A stretch of DNA of 35,168 nt from Candidatus Egerieimonas intestinavium (GCA_018711815.1 DVHU01000115.1:1-35168), one strand, 5' to 3'; positions 24,782 to 34,230 are shown, counted from the first letter of the stretch. The notes: generated from the sequence alone by a model not told the origin. Numbers and translations: made by a program.

Positions 24782-25627
24782 TTACGAGAGACTCCGAAAG
24801 CCCTCCCCAAATACTTCATTGGTCTCCAGCACCATGACAAAGGCGCTGCCGTCCGCCCGGACGGCGGCGCTTTTTACCTTGTAGGCCTCCCGCCGGGAGC
24901 AGGCGCACAGGAGAATCTGCCGGTCCCGGCCGGTGTAGGTGCCCCGGGCCAGCAGGGCGGTGGAGCCCCGGCCGCAGTCGGCGCTGATCTGTTCTGCCAC
25001 GGAGCTTTCCGGGGAGGTAATGATGAGAACCAGCTTGCCGGAGCCGCTGCGGTACATGAGCTTGTCGATGACCGTGGAGGTGACGAAGGTGGCCGTGGCT
25101 CCGTAGAGAACGGCGTCCACATTTCCGAACACCGGCCAGCCCAGCAGCAGGATAAAGAGATCCACCAGGAGCATCAGAGTCCCGATGGAGAGATGGGGCC
25201 GCAGGGTTTTCAGGGAAAGGGTGAGAAAGTCGATGCCTCCGGAGGAAGAGCCCCGCATGTAAAAGAGGGCCAGGGCGCTGCCGGTAAAGAGGCCGGAATA
25301 CAGAGCCGCCAGGAAGGAGGAGCCCCGGTAAGGGGGAAGCAGAGGGAAGACAAGATCCAGGAAAAAAGTGCAGAAAAGCATGGAGCGCAGGCTTCGCAGC
25401 AGGAAAGCCTTGCCCAGGATTTTTAGGCTGAAAAGGATGAGAGGGATGTTTAAGAGCAGGGTGACAGCGCCGATGGGAACTCCCCAGAGGTGCCTGGCCA
25501 TCAGGGCCAGCCCGGAGACGCCCCCCGGGGCGAAGCCCGCGCTGCTGGCGAAGGTATAGATTCCCAGGGCGTAGAGCGCGCCTCCGGCCAAGTCATAGAA
25601 GAGATCCGCAGCTGTTTTTTTTACCAT
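24782..25627 (-). CDS. YitT-family membrane protein (DUF161 + DUF2179)
   Basis: This 281-residue protein has about five or six hydrophobic segments in the first 190 residues (GGALYALGIYTFASSAGFAPGG is the typical opening). A soluble C-terminal DUF2179 domain follows, with YRSGSGKLVLIITSPE, TALLARGTYTGRDRQILLC and FVMVLETNEVFGEGF. The family is widespread in Firmicutes; its transport or signalling role is not established. ATG at 25627 is supported by AAGGAG six bases upstream. It is a single gene, convergent with the MATE exporter and divergent from lrgAB. Confidence 0.9.
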   Translation of the reverse strand: MVKKTAADLFYDLAGGALYALGIYTFASSAGFAPGGVSGLALMARHLWGVPIGAVTLLLNIPLILFSLKILGKAFLLRSLRSMLFCTFFLDLVFPLLPPYRGSSFLAALYSGLFTGSALALFYMRGSSSGGIDFLTLSLKTLRPHLSIGTLMLLVDLFILLLGWPVFGNVDAVLYGATATFVTSTVIDKLMYRSGSGKLVLIITSPESSVAEQISADCGRGSTALLARGTYTGRDRQILLCACSRREAYKVKSAAVRADGSAFVMVLETNEVFGEGFRSLS

Positions 25628-25842
25628 GAGTAGCTCCTTTCCTGGGCGGCTGGGCCCGATACTGTCTGATTAGTCTGGCACAGCTGCCGGGAGCTGTCAA
25701 GGCGGCCCAGGGAAAAAATTGTGTGGGAGAAAAATTTCTGCGGGGAAAAACAATTTTTTATAGGGGAATACTGTGGATTTTATCGGAGAGATAGAGTATA
25801 CTGAAAGCCGAGTGTGAACGGTGCAAGAGAAAGGATGGCAAC
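25628..25842. other. Divergent intergenic region between yitT-like and lrgA genes
   Basis: No gene was seen. It holds a nested inverted repeat: an outer CCTGGGC/GCCCAGG (25641-25647 with 25705-25711) and an inner ACAGCT/AGCTGT (25680-25685 with 25692-25697). It would lie in the leader of the minus-strand gene. An AT-rich part follows, with TATACT at 25797-25802, a possible -10 for lrgA whose -35 (TGGATT, 25774-25779) is poor. Confidence 0.5.
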
Positions 25843-26208
25843 ATGAAATACCTGATTCAAATGTGTATCATCACCGGCATAACCTTTGCGGGGGAGCTTT
25901 TGCGGGCCTTTCTGCCCCTGCCTGTCCCCGGCAGTGTGTACGGGATGCTGCTTCTATTCCTGTGTCTGTGCACAGGCGTAATTAAGGTGAAGCATATCGA
26001 GGAGACGGCGGAATTCCTTCTGGCCATCATGCCGGTGCTCTTTGTGGGGCCGGGGGTGGGAATCCTGGAGAATTATACCCATGTGACGGGAAATCTGCCC
26101 ATCTTCCTGCTGACGGTGCTGGTGTCCACGGCGTTGGTGATGGCGGCCACCGGGGCGGCGGTCCAGGCGGTGATGGCCCTTAAGAGAAAGGCGGGGAGAA
26201 AAAAATGA
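25843..26208 (+). CDS. lrgA: CidA/LrgA-family holin-like protein
   Basis: This 121-residue membrane protein has four hydrophobic segments and the family motif LPLPVPGSVYGMLLLFLCL. The conserved FVGPGVGI region near residue 66 and a basic C-terminus (KRKAGRKK) are also present. LrgA/CidA proteins are holin-like and in other Firmicutes affect autolysis or export of small metabolites such as pyruvate, together with LrgB. The start is ATG behind AAAGGATGG, and its end overlaps the lrgB ATG by four bases. Distinguishing LrgA from CidA by sequence alone is not reliable. Confidence 0.88.
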   Translation: MKYLIQMCIITGITFAGELLRAFLPLPVPGSVYGMLLLFLCLCTGVIKVKHIEETAEFLLAIMPVLFVGPGVGILENYTHVTGNLPIFLLTVLVSTALVMAATGAAVQAVMALKRKAGRKK

Positions 26209-26900
26209 ACGAGGTGCTGCAGAATTCTGCTTATTTTGGCTTTTTCCTGTCGCTGCTGGCCTACTGGGCGGGCGTCAGGATCAAAAGCAAATGGAAACTG
26301 GCGGTCTTAAATCCGCTGCTGATCGCCATCATTCTGGTGATCGGCTTTTTGGTGGCTTTTCGGATTGACTATGCGACCTTTAACCAGGGGGCCCAGTATC
26401 TGAATTATCTGCTGACTCCCGCCACCGTCTGCCTGGCTCTGCCCCTGTACCGGCAGATACGGGTGCTGAAAGAGCACTGGGCGGCGGTGCTCTGCGGTCT
26501 GGCGGCGGGCTGCGCCACTTCCCTGGCCTTGGTGGTGGCCTTCGCCTGGGTGCTGCGGGTGGATCCGGTGGTGGCCAGGTCCCTGCTGCCGAAATCCATC
26601 ACCACGGCCATAGCCATGGGCGTGACCGAGGAGCTGGGAGGAATTTCCGCCATCACCGTGGCGGTGGTGATTCTCACCGGTGTGGCCGGAGCCGTCATGG
26701 CCACGGGGATCTTCAAGCTGTTTCGGATCAAGGATCCGGTGGCCCAGGGGCTGGCCCTGGGAGCTTCCGCCCACGCGGTGGGCACCTCCAAGGCCCTGGA
26801 GCTGGGAGAGCTGCAGGGAGCCATGAGCAGCCTGGCCATTGTGGCCACGGGTATACTGACGGTGATCGCGGCGCCCATTGTGGCCAACGGGGTATTTTGA
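26205..26900 (+). CDS. lrgB: LrgB/CidB-family membrane protein
   Basis: This 231-residue protein has about eight hydrophobic helices and strong family landmarks. These are the NYLLTPATVCLALPLYRQ segment, RSLLPKSITTAIAMGVTEELGG around residue 125, and LGASAHAVGTSKALELGE near the C-terminus. It is the partner of the preceding holin-like protein in a membrane complex linked to cell-wall turnover or metabolite export. Translation is coupled through an ATGA overlap, and a terminator follows directly. Confidence 0.92.
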   Translation: MNEVLQNSAYFGFFLSLLAYWAGVRIKSKWKLAVLNPLLIAIILVIGFLVAFRIDYATFNQGAQYLNYLLTPATVCLALPLYRQIRVLKEHWAAVLCGLAAGCATSLALVVAFAWVLRVDPVVARSLLPKSITTAIAMGVTEELGGISAITVAVVILTGVAGAVMATGIFKLFRIKDPVAQGLALGASAHAVGTSKALELGELQGAMSSLAIVATGILTVIAAPIVANGVF

Positions 26901-26908
26901 CCCTTCAG

Positions 26909-26953
26909 AAAAACAGCGGAATCGGGAGAATTTTTCCGGCTCCGCTGTTTTTT
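26909..26953 (+). terminator. Intrinsic terminator of lrgAB
   Basis: A 12-bp stem (AAAAACAGCGGA, 26909-26920, with TCCGCTGTTTTT, 26941-26952) carries a 20-base loop. The T-run of its 3' arm ends at 26953, nine bases after the lrgB stop. Confidence 0.88.
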
Positions 26954-27083
26954 GTCCTCAGAACCATAATTTTTTGAAAAAGAAAAAAGGAAATAGGAAA
27001 GCGGCGCAGTATAATATAATTAAGAGGCCCTTCGCGACAAGGGTCCGGCTCGACAGACAGAGCAAAGAAAGGGGGGCCTGCCC
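26954..27083. other. Intergenic region before dgt
   Basis: This is A-rich, then GC-rich. It has two adjoining TATAAT hexamers (27010-27015 and 27015-27020) but no matching -35 at a normal distance. A promoter for the dgt-dnaG-rpoD cluster probably lies here. Confidence 0.45.
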
Positions 27084-28091
27084 GTGAACATCCGTGAAGC
27101 TTATGAGGAGAAGGAGTATCAGTTCTTAAGCCCCTACGCCGCCCACAGCCGGGAATCCCGGGGGAGGGACAGGCTGGAGGAGCACTGCGATATCCGCACG
27201 GTCTACCAGAGAGACCGGGACCGGATTCTGCATTCTAAGGCCTTTCGGCGGCTGAAGGACAAGACCCAGGTTTTTCTGGCGCCCCAGGGGGATCATTACC
27301 GGAACCGGCTGACCCACACCCTGGAGGTGTCTCAGATCGCCCGAACCATAGCCAAGGCCCTGTCCCTGAATGAGGACCTGGTGGAGGCCATCGCCCTGGG
27401 CCATGATCTGGGCCATACTCCCTTCGGACATGCGGGGGAGGACGCCTTGAACAGCATCTGCCCGGAGGGCTTTGCCCACTACCTGCAGAGTGTCCGGGTG
27501 GTGGAACGGCTGGAGAAAAACGGGGAGGGCTTAAACCTCACCTGGGAGGTGCGGGATGGGATCCGCAACCACAGAACCAGCGGCAGCCCCGCCACCCTGG
27601 AGGGGCAGGTGGTGCGCCTGTCGGACAAGATTGCCTATATCCACCACGATATGGACGACGCCCAGAGGGCAGGGCTCATCAGCGAGGATGACATTCCCAT
27701 CACCCTGCGGATGCAGCTGGGGGGCTCCACCCGGGAGCGCCTGAATACGTTTATTCACGATATTGTCAGCACCAGCGAGGGGCGGGACCACGTGACCATG
27801 TCCCTGGAGGTGGGCGAAGCCATGGCCCAGCTGCGGCAGCTGATGTTTGACAATGTATACCGAAATCCCAAGGCCAAGACAGAGGAGAGTAAAGCCAAGG
27901 AGATGCTCAAGAAGCTTTACACCTACTACACGGACCGCCCGGACAAGATGTCCGGAGAATACCAGAATCTGATCCGCCAGGGGGAGCCCCTGGAGCGGGT
28001 GGTCTGCGATTACATATCCGGTATGACAGATCAGTATTCCATGAATACATTCCGGGAACTGTTCATACCTAAGTCCTGGGAGATTTATTAG
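27084..28091 (+). CDS. dgt: Deoxyguanosinetriphosphate triphosphohydrolase-like HD-domain protein
   Basis: This 335-residue cytosolic HD-superfamily enzyme is expected to cleave dGTP or other dNTPs to the nucleoside and triphosphate. Metal ligands are visible: His78 in NRLTHT, His107-Asp108 in GHDLGHTPFGH, and a later Asp in KIAYIHHDMDDA. Its length fits the short dGTPase form seen before dnaG in many clostridia. It starts at GTG 27084 with AAAGGGGGG upstream. dnaG follows after eight bases, so it heads the macromolecular synthesis cluster. Confidence 0.9.
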   Translation: MNIREAYEEKEYQFLSPYAAHSRESRGRDRLEEHCDIRTVYQRDRDRILHSKAFRRLKDKTQVFLAPQGDHYRNRLTHTLEVSQIARTIAKALSLNEDLVEAIALGHDLGHTPFGHAGEDALNSICPEGFAHYLQSVRVVERLEKNGEGLNLTWEVRDGIRNHRTSGSPATLEGQVVRLSDKIAYIHHDMDDAQRAGLISEDDIPITLRMQLGGSTRERLNTFIHDIVSTSEGRDHVTMSLEVGEAMAQLRQLMFDNVYRNPKAKTEESKAKEMLKKLYTYYTDRPDKMSGEYQNLIRQGEPLERVVCDYISGMTDQYSMNTFRELFIPKSWEIY

Positions 28092-28099
28092 GAGGGCAA

Positions 28100-29878
28100 A
28101 TGCGGTACTCCGAAGATTTAATTGAAGAAATACGAATGAAAAATGACATTGTGGATGTGATCTCCGGCTATGTGAAGCTCCAGAGAAAGGGAAGCTCCTA
28201 CTTTGGCCTGTGTCCCTTCCACAATGAGAAGTCTCCCTCCTTTTCCGTGAGCCCGGGAAAGCAGATGTATTACTGCTTCGGCTGCGGAGCGGGGGGAAAC
28301 GTGCTTTCCTTTATCATGGAATACGAAAATTTCAGCTTTCCGGAGGCCTTGAAATTTCTGGCCGACCGGGCGGGCGTGGAGCTGCCGAAGCTTGAGTATT
28401 CCAGGGAGGCCAAGGAGCAGGCGGACAGAAAGGCCCTGCTTCTGACCATCAACAAGGAGGCGGCCAAATATTTTTACTATCAGCTCTACACCGAGAAGGG
28501 GCAGCGGGCCCTGGAATACCTGAAGGGGCGGCAGCTCTCCCCGGAGACCATGAAAAAATTCGGGCTGGGCTACTCGGATAAGTTTTCCAACGATCTGTAC
28601 CGGTATCTGAAGAATAAGGGCTACGGGGACGAGGTGCTGATGGAATCCGGCCTCTTCAATGCCGACGAGAAGCACGGCATGTACGATAAGTTCTGGAACC
28701 GGGTGATCTTTCCCATTATGGATGTGAACAACCGGGTCATCGGCTTCGGCGGCCGGGTCATGGGAGACGGAAAGCCCAAGTATTTGAATTCCCCGGAGAC
28801 GAAGATTTTCGATAAGAGCCGGAACCTCTACGGGTTGAATCTGGCCAGAACCTCCCGGGCCAAGAACCTGATTATCTGCGAGGGCTACATGGACGTGATC
28901 TCCATGCACCAGGCAGGATTTACCAACGCGGTGGCATCCCTGGGCACGGCCCTCACCTCCCAGCAGGCCAGCCTCATGAAGCGCTACACAAGCCAGGTGC
29001 TGATCATGTATGACAGCGATGAGGCGGGCACCAAGGCGGCCCTGCGGGCCATTCCCCTGCTGAAGGCCGCCGGGCTTTCCACGAAGGTGATCGACCTGCA
29101 CCCCTGCAAGGACCCGGATGAATTTATCAAAACCTACGGGGCGGAGAAGTTTGCGGAGCGGTTGGAGAAGGGCATGAACAGCTTTCTCTTTGAGGCCAAA
29201 AGTCTGGAGATGAATTACGATCTGTCTGATCCCCAGGGGAGGACGGACTTTTTCCACCAGCTGGCGGGGCGGCTGGCCTCCTTCGAGGATGAGATTGAGC
29301 GGGCCAACTACATTGATGCCATTGCCCGCAGATACCAGACGGACCCTGCGGCCTTAAAGAAGCTGGTGGGACGGCTGGCCCTCAAGGGAGCGGGAGTCCG
29401 GGAGACGGCAAAGCCTAAGTCCGGGGTCAACCGGGAGAAGCAAAACGGTTACGACATTTCCCAGAAGCTGATGCTCACCTGGCTGGTGAACGAGCCGGGG
29501 ATTTTTGCGGGCATAGAGGGACTGATCAGCCCCCAGGATTTCACCACCCCCCTGTACCATCAGGTGGCGGAGATGCTCTTCGCCCAGCACCGGGAGGGGG
29601 AGGTAAACCCGGCCCGAATCCTCAACTATTTCCAGGACGGGGAGGAGCAGAAGCAGGTGGCCGCGGTCTTTCACACGATGCTGCCCCTGCAGACGGCGGA
29701 GGAGAAGGCCCAGGCCTTCCGGGACGTGGTGTGCCGGTTAAAGGAGAGCAGCATCGGCTGGCAGTCGGATCACCTGGCCCCCACGGATATGGCGGGGCTG
29801 ATGAAGCTGATGGAGGATAAGAAGGCATTGGAAAGCTTGCAGAGGGGGGATACGCCCCTGCATATTTCCTTTGAATAA
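28100..29878 (+). CDS. dnaG: DNA primase
   Basis: This 592-residue primase lays down RNA primers at the replication fork. The N-terminal CHC2 zinc domain has Cys38, His41, Cys59 and Cys62 (CPFHNEKSPSF and CFGCGAGG). The catalytic core carries EGYMDVISMHQAGF and the Toprim acidic motif YDSDEAGTKAA. The C-terminal region (about 440 onward) is the helicase-binding domain. The start is ATG at 28100 behind AGGAGGGC. It lies between dgt and rpoD, the conserved order in Firmicutes. Confidence 0.97.
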   Translation: MRYSEDLIEEIRMKNDIVDVISGYVKLQRKGSSYFGLCPFHNEKSPSFSVSPGKQMYYCFGCGAGGNVLSFIMEYENFSFPEALKFLADRAGVELPKLEYSREAKEQADRKALLLTINKEAAKYFYYQLYTEKGQRALEYLKGRQLSPETMKKFGLGYSDKFSNDLYRYLKNKGYGDEVLMESGLFNADEKHGMYDKFWNRVIFPIMDVNNRVIGFGGRVMGDGKPKYLNSPETKIFDKSRNLYGLNLARTSRAKNLIICEGYMDVISMHQAGFTNAVASLGTALTSQQASLMKRYTSQVLIMYDSDEAGTKAALRAIPLLKAAGLSTKVIDLHPCKDPDEFIKTYGAEKFAERLEKGMNSFLFEAKSLEMNYDLSDPQGRTDFFHQLAGRLASFEDEIERANYIDAIARRYQTDPAALKKLVGRLALKGAGVRETAKPKSGVNREKQNGYDISQKLMLTWLVNEPGIFAGIEGLISPQDFTTPLYHQVAEMLFAQHREGEVNPARILNYFQDGEEQKQVAAVFHTMLPLQTAEEKAQAFRDVVCRLKESSIGWQSDHLAPTDMAGLMKLMEDKKALESLQRGDTPLHISFE

Positions 29879-29917
29879 GGATAGAATATAAACAAGCGAT
29901 GGAAGGATGGAGAACGA

Positions 29918-31045
29918 ATGGAACAGCTGGATAAGGCGAAATTCACAGAAAAACTCACGGAACTGCTGGAGATGGGCAAGAAGAAGAAAAATGTCCTGGA
30001 GTATCAGGAGATCAACGACTTTTTTCAGGACATGCCCCTGACAGTAGAGCAGCTGGAAAAGGTATTTGACTATCTGGAGGCGCACAACATAGATGTGCTG
30101 CGGATCACAGAAAACGACGCGGACACCCTGCTTCTTCCGGAGGATGAGGACATTGATCTGGAAAACGAGGAAGAGGTAGACATGGAAAACCTGGATCTCT
30201 CTGTGCCCGAGGGTATCAGCATTGAGGATCCGGTCCGCATGTATCTAAAAGAAATCGGAAAGGTTCCCCTTCTTTCTGCGGAGGAAGAGATTGACCTGGC
30301 CATGCGCATGGAGGAGGGCGACGAGGAGGCCAAGAAGCGGCTGGCGGAGGCCAACCTGCGTCTGGTGGTCAGCATCGCCAAGCGGTATGTGGGCCGGGGC
30401 ATGCTCTTTTTGGATTTGATCCAGGAGGGAAATCTGGGACTGATTAAGGCGGTGGAGAAATTTGACTACCGCAAGGGCTACAAGTTCAGCACCTACGCCA
30501 CCTGGTGGATCCGCCAGGCCATCACCAGAGCCATCGCGGACCAGGCCCGAACCATCCGTATCCCGGTGCACATGGTGGAGACCATCAACAAGCTGATCCG
30601 GGTTTCCCGGCAGCTTTTGCAGGAGCTGGGCCGGGAGCCTCAGCCGGAGGAGATCGCCGAGGAGATGAACATGTCCGTGGAGCGGGTGCGGGAGATTTTG
30701 AAGATTTCCCAGGAGCCGGTATCCCTGGAGACCCCCATCGGCGAGGAGGAGGATTCCCATCTGGGAGACTTTATCCAGGACGACAACGTGCCGGTGCCGG
30801 CGGACGCGGCGGCCTTCACCCTCTTAAAGGAGCAGCTGGTGGAGGTGCTGGGAACCCTCACCGAGCGGGAGCAGAAGGTGCTTCGCCTGCGCTTCGGGCT
30901 GGATGACGGCCGGGCCAGAACCCTGGAGGAAGTGGGCAAGGAGTTTAACGTAACCCGTGAGCGGATCCGTCAGATCGAGGCCAAGGCCTTAAGGAAGCTG
31001 CGCCATCCCAGCCGGAGCCGGAAGCTGAAGGATTATCTGGATTAA
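29918..31045 (+). CDS. rpoD: Primary sigma factor (sigma-A / RpoD)
   Basis: This 375-residue housekeeping sigma factor is of the short Firmicute type. Region 1.1 is at the N-terminus. An acidic stretch ([20 protein letters not shown]) precedes region 1.2 ([11 protein letters not shown]). Region 2.4 is in [20 protein letters not shown], region 3 is in [10 protein letters not shown], and region 4.2 is in [19 protein letters not shown]. It recruits RNA polymerase to TTGACA/TATAAT promoters like those seen in this window. It starts at ATG with GGATGGAGA upstream, 39 bases after dnaG; trmK follows after four bases. Confidence 0.98.
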   Translation: MEQLDKAKFTEKLTELLEMGKKKKNVLEYQEINDFFQDMPLTVEQLEKVFDYLEAHNIDVLRITENDADTLLLPEDEDIDLENEEEVDMENLDLSVPEGISIEDPVRMYLKEIGKVPLLSAEEEIDLAMRMEEGDEEAKKRLAEANLRLVVSIAKRYVGRGMLFLDLIQEGNLGLIKAVEKFDYRKGYKFSTYATWWIRQAITRAIADQARTIRIPVHMVETINKLIRVSRQLLQELGREPQPEEIAEEMNMSVERVREILKISQEPVSLETPIGEEEDSHLGDFIQDDNVPVPADAAAFTLLKEQLVEVLGTLTEREQKVLRLRFGLDDGRARTLEEVGKEFNVTRERIRQIEAKALRKLRHPSRSRKLKDYLD

Positions 31046-31049
31046 AGCT

Positions 31050-31814
31050 ATGATAGAATTATCGAGAAGACTGCAGGCGGTGGCTGACCTGGTGACTCCG
31101 GGCAGCCGGCTGGCGGATGTGGGCTGCGACCACGGTTATCTGTCCATCTATCTGGTACAGTCCGGGAAGGTGCCCCGCTCCATAGCCATGGATGTGAATC
31201 GGGGGCCTCTTTTGCGGGCTCAGGAGCATATTCGCCAGTATGGATTGGAGGAATACATAGAGACGCGGCTGTCTGACGGATTGACCCGGCTTAAGGCCGG
31301 GGAGGCGGACACCCTGGTGCTGGCAGGCATGGGCGGACCGCTGATGGAGAAAATTTTGGAGGAAGGCAGGGAGGCCCTGGCTGGGATGGGGGAGATGATT
31401 CTCCAGCCCCAGTCGGAGATTCCGGCCTTCCGCCGTTATCTGCAGGAGCAGGGCTACTGTATCGCCGGGGAGGATATGGTCTGGGAAGAGGGGAAATATT
31501 ATCCCATCATGCGGGCGGTTCCCGGGAAGATGCACTGGGAGCGGGCCATAGATTTCCGCTACGGGAGACATCTGCTGGAGGCAGGACATCCGGTGCTTAT
31601 GCAGTACCTTCAGGAGGAAGAGCAGGGACTTAGATCCCTGGAGGAGCATCTGCAGCGGGCGGCGGACGCTCAGGGGGGAAGTCCCCGGGCCCGGGAGCGG
31701 CTAAAGCAGATAAGGGAAGAGCTGGCAGAAGTGGAGGAGGCGAAGGCGTATGAGAAACGCGGAGGAAATCATAAGAGCCCTGGAGCAGCGCTGGCCCAAG
31801 AGTCAGGCCTGTGA
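31050..31814 (+). CDS. trmK: tRNA (adenine(22)-N1)-methyltransferase
   Basis: This 254-residue SAM-dependent enzyme is expected to methylate N1 of A22 in tRNA. The SAM-binding motif is LADVGCDHGYLSIYL, starting at residue 21, followed by SIAMDVNRGPLLRAQ. LVLAGMGGPLMEKIL is the family's catalytic region, and QPQSEIPAFRRYL comes later. It follows rpoD by four bases with no strong ribosome binding site, so coupled translation is likely. Its 3' end overlaps the next gene by 65 bases, and the last 20 or so residues are read in a different frame from the conserved start of that gene. Confidence 0.93.
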   Translation: MIELSRRLQAVADLVTPGSRLADVGCDHGYLSIYLVQSGKVPRSIAMDVNRGPLLRAQEHIRQYGLEEYIETRLSDGLTRLKAGEADTLVLAGMGGPLMEKILEEGREALAGMGEMILQPQSEIPAFRRYLQEQGYCIAGEDMVWEEGKYYPIMRAVPGKMHWERAIDFRYGRHLLEAGHPVLMQYLQEEEQGLRSLEEHLQRAADAQGGSPRARERLKQIREELAEVEEAKAYEKRGGNHKSPGAALAQESGL

Positions 31815-32532
31815 GTGGGATAATGTGGGACTTTTGGCAGGCCGACGGGACCGGCAGGTGGACACGGTTTTTGTGGCCCTGGATGTGACGGAGGAAACCC
31901 TTCAGGGGGCGGTGGATGCGGGGGCCCAGATGATGGTTACCCATCACCCGCTGCTGTTTTCCCCGGTGAAGCAGATCAACGACGGGGATTTTATGGGACG
32001 CCGCCTGCTGGGGCTCATTGAACATCAGGTTACCTACTACGCCATGCACACCAATTTCGACGTGACGGGCATGGGTGAGCTGAACAGACAGGCTCTGGGA
32101 ATAGAGGAATCCCTGCCCCTGGAGGCGGAGGATCCCCAGAATCCCCATATCGGCATAGGCCGGGTGGGAGATTTGCGGGAGCCGGTGACCCTGGAGGAGT
32201 TTGCCCGGCGGGTGAAGGAGGGAATGAAGGTGCCCAGCCTGCGGGTCTACGGGGATCCGGGGATGATGATTAGCCGGGCAGCGGTCTGCGGCGGCTCGGG
32301 AAAGAGTGTCATCGGTCAGGCCCTGGAGGCGGGAGCGCAGGCGCTGGTGACCGGGGATGTGGACTACCACACGGCCATCGACACTCTGGCCAGGGGTATG
32401 GCGGTGATTGATCCCGGCCACTATGGCAGCGAGTATGTGTTTATTTCTTATATGGCGGAACAGTTAAGACAGATGTTTCCCGATCTGAAGGTGGAGGAGG
32501 CGGCCATCAGCCATCCCTACCGGGTGGTTTAG
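31750..32532 (+). CDS. Nif3-like dinuclear metal centre protein (DUF34/YqfO)
   Basis: This 260-residue protein is of the Nif3/YqfO family, which forms hexamers with a two-metal site. Metal-binding motifs are VTHHPLLFSP near residue 60, AMHTNFD near 100 and GHYGSEYVF near the end. The start is well supported: ATG with GGAGGAGG upstream, and the N-terminal CEWDNVGLLAG is conserved in the family. The biochemical role is unresolved, with GTP cyclohydrolase-like and metal insertase ideas proposed. The family typically sits beside trmK in Firmicutes, as here. Confidence 0.92.
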   Translation: MRNAEEIIRALEQRWPKSQACEWDNVGLLAGRRDRQVDTVFVALDVTEETLQGAVDAGAQMMVTHHPLLFSPVKQINDGDFMGRRLLGLIEHQVTYYAMHTNFDVTGMGELNRQALGIEESLPLEAEDPQNPHIGIGRVGDLREPVTLEEFARRVKEGMKVPSLRVYGDPGMMISRAAVCGGSGKSVIGQALEAGAQALVTGDVDYHTAIDTLARGMAVIDPGHYGSEYVFISYMAEQLRQMFPDLKVEEAAISHPYRVV

Positions 32533-32565
32533 GAGGGAAAACAGGGTTTCTGAGAGGTGATGATT

Positions 32566-34230
32566 ATGGACAAAATGTATCGAGTAACCGTTTTAGGCGA
32601 GACCAAAGAATACCCGGAGGGAACCCCCTACGGGGAGATTGCTTCAGAATACGCGGATCGGATGATTCACGATGTGGTGCTGGTGACGGTAAACGGCCGC
32701 CTGAGAGAGCTGCACAAGAGGCTTTCCGGGGACTGTTCTCTGGGGCTGATCACCACCGCGGAGCCCATCGGCCACAACGCCTATCGGCGCAGCATGACCA
32801 TGCTGCTGTTAAAAGCCATTTACCATGTGGCGGGTCATGAGCAGATCCGCAAGGTGGTGCTTCACTTCTCTGTGGGCTCGGGCTTTTATTTCACCATAGA
32901 GGGAAATGTGTCGATCACCCGGGAGTTTTTAGACCGGGTGAAGGCATATATGCTGGAGCAGGTGGAGAAGAAGGTGCCTTTTATGAAGCGCAGCGTCTCC
33001 ACCCAGGAGGCCATCGCCCGCTTTGCCCAGCACAAGATGGAAGATAAGGAGCGGCTTTTCCGCTATCGCCGGGTGTCCCGGGTGAATCTGTACAGTCTGG
33101 GGGATTTTGAGGATTATTTCTACGGCTTTATGGTGTGGCACACGGGCTATCTGAAATATTTTGAGCTTTATCCCTACGACGATGGGCTGGTGCTGCAGAT
33201 GCCCACCAGGAGAGAGCCCGAGAAGGTGCCAAAGTTCTGGTCCTACCCGAAGATCTTCCAGGTGCAGAAGGAATCGGAACAGTGGAGCCGGATGCTGGGC
33301 GTGGATTCCGTGGGCGAGCTTAACGAGTGCATCAGCCGCGGCGGTATCCAGCAGCTTCTGCTGGTGGCGGAGGCCCTGCAGGAGGGGAAAATTTCCAAGA
33401 TAGCGGAGCAGATCATTGAGGAGGGCGGCAAGAAATTTGTGATGATTGCCGGTCCTTCCTCCTCCGGGAAAACTACCTTCTCCCACCGGCTGTCGATCCA
33501 GCTGATGGCCCACGGCATGAAGCCCCATCCCATCGCCGTGGACAATTATTTCGTGAACCGGGAGGATACGCCCCTGGATGAGGAGGGCAAGCCCAACTAT
33601 GAGTGCCTGGAGGCCATCGACATCCAAAAGTTTAACGAGGATATGTGCCGGCTCCTGGCAGGGGAGCGGGTAGAGCTGCCCTACTTTAACTTCAAGACCG
33701 GCAAGCGGGAGTACCGGGGAGATTATCTGCAGCTGGGAGCGGAGGATATTCTGGTGATCGAGGGAATCCACGGGCTCAACGACGCCTTGAGCTACGCTCT
33801 GCCCCGGGAGAGTAAGTTTAAGATTTATATCAGCGCCCTGACCCAGGTGAACGTGGACGAACACAATCGGATTCCCACCACCGACGGCCGGCTGATCCGC
33901 AGGATGGTACGGGATAACCGAACCCGGGGTACCTCGGCCCGGCAGACCATCGCCATGTGGCCCTCGGTGCGCCGGGGAGAGCAGGAAAATATTTTCCCCT
34001 ACCAGGAGGAGGCGGATGTGATGTTCAATTCCGCCCTGGTCTATGAGCTGGCAGTGCTGAAGCAGTACGCGGAGCCCATCCTGTTCCAGATCACCGAGGA
34101 CTGCCCGGAATATCAGGAGGCCAAGCGGCTGCTGAAGTTTTTGGATTATTTCCTGGGAGTTCCCAGCGACAGCATCCCCAAGAACTCTATCCTGAGAGAA
34201 TTTGTGGGGGGCGGCTGCTTCGATGTGTAG
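32566..34230 (+). CDS. Nucleoside kinase: TGS domain fused to uridine kinase-like P-loop domain
   Basis: This 554-residue protein begins with a TGS domain (about residues 1-65) like that of threonyl-tRNA synthetase. A middle region related to the synthetase second domain follows, with HFSVGSGFYFTIEG near 105-120. A uridine kinase/PRK domain with Walker A GPSSSGKTTF at 296-305 completes it, with VDNYFVNREDTP and VIEGIHGLND as kinase-family motifs. The start ATG at 32566 is set by AGAGGTG six bases upstream; GTG at 32557 and ATG at 32560 overlap that site. It probably phosphorylates a nucleoside, perhaps with a nucleic-acid-sensing TGS part, but the function of the fused form is not settled. 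A long hairpin follows. Confidence 0.9.
   Translation: MDKMYRVTVLGETKEYPEGTPYGEIASEYADRMIHDVVLVTVNGRLRELHKRLSGDCSLGLITTAEPIGHNAYRRSMTMLLLKAIYHVAGHEQIRKVVLHFSVGSGFYFTIEGNVSITREFLDRVKAYMLEQVEKKVPFMKRSVSTQEAIARFAQHKMEDKERLFRYRRVSRVNLYSLGDFEDYFYGFMVWHTGYLKYFELYPYDDGLVLQMPTRREPEKVPKFWSYPKIFQVQKESEQWSRMLGVDSVGELNECISRGGIQQLLLVAEALQEGKISKIAEQIIEEGGKKFVMIAGPSSSGKTTFSHRLSIQLMAHGMKPHPIAVDNYFVNREDTPLDEEGKPNYECLEAIDIQKFNEDMCRLLAGERVELPYFNFKTGKREYRGDYLQLGAEDILVIEGIHGLNDALSYALPRESKFKIYISALTQVNVDEHNRIPTTDGRLIRRMVRDNRTRGTSARQTIAMWPSVRRGEQENIFPYQEEADVMFNSALVYELAVLKQYAEPILFQITEDCPEYQEAKRLLKFLDYFLGVPSDSIPKNSILREFVGGGCFDV

Noticed and set aside
26974..27020. Full promoter for dgt from TTGAAA (26974) and TATAAT (27010)
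   Set aside because: The boxes are 30 bases apart, far from the usual 17, so only the -10-like hexamers were noted.
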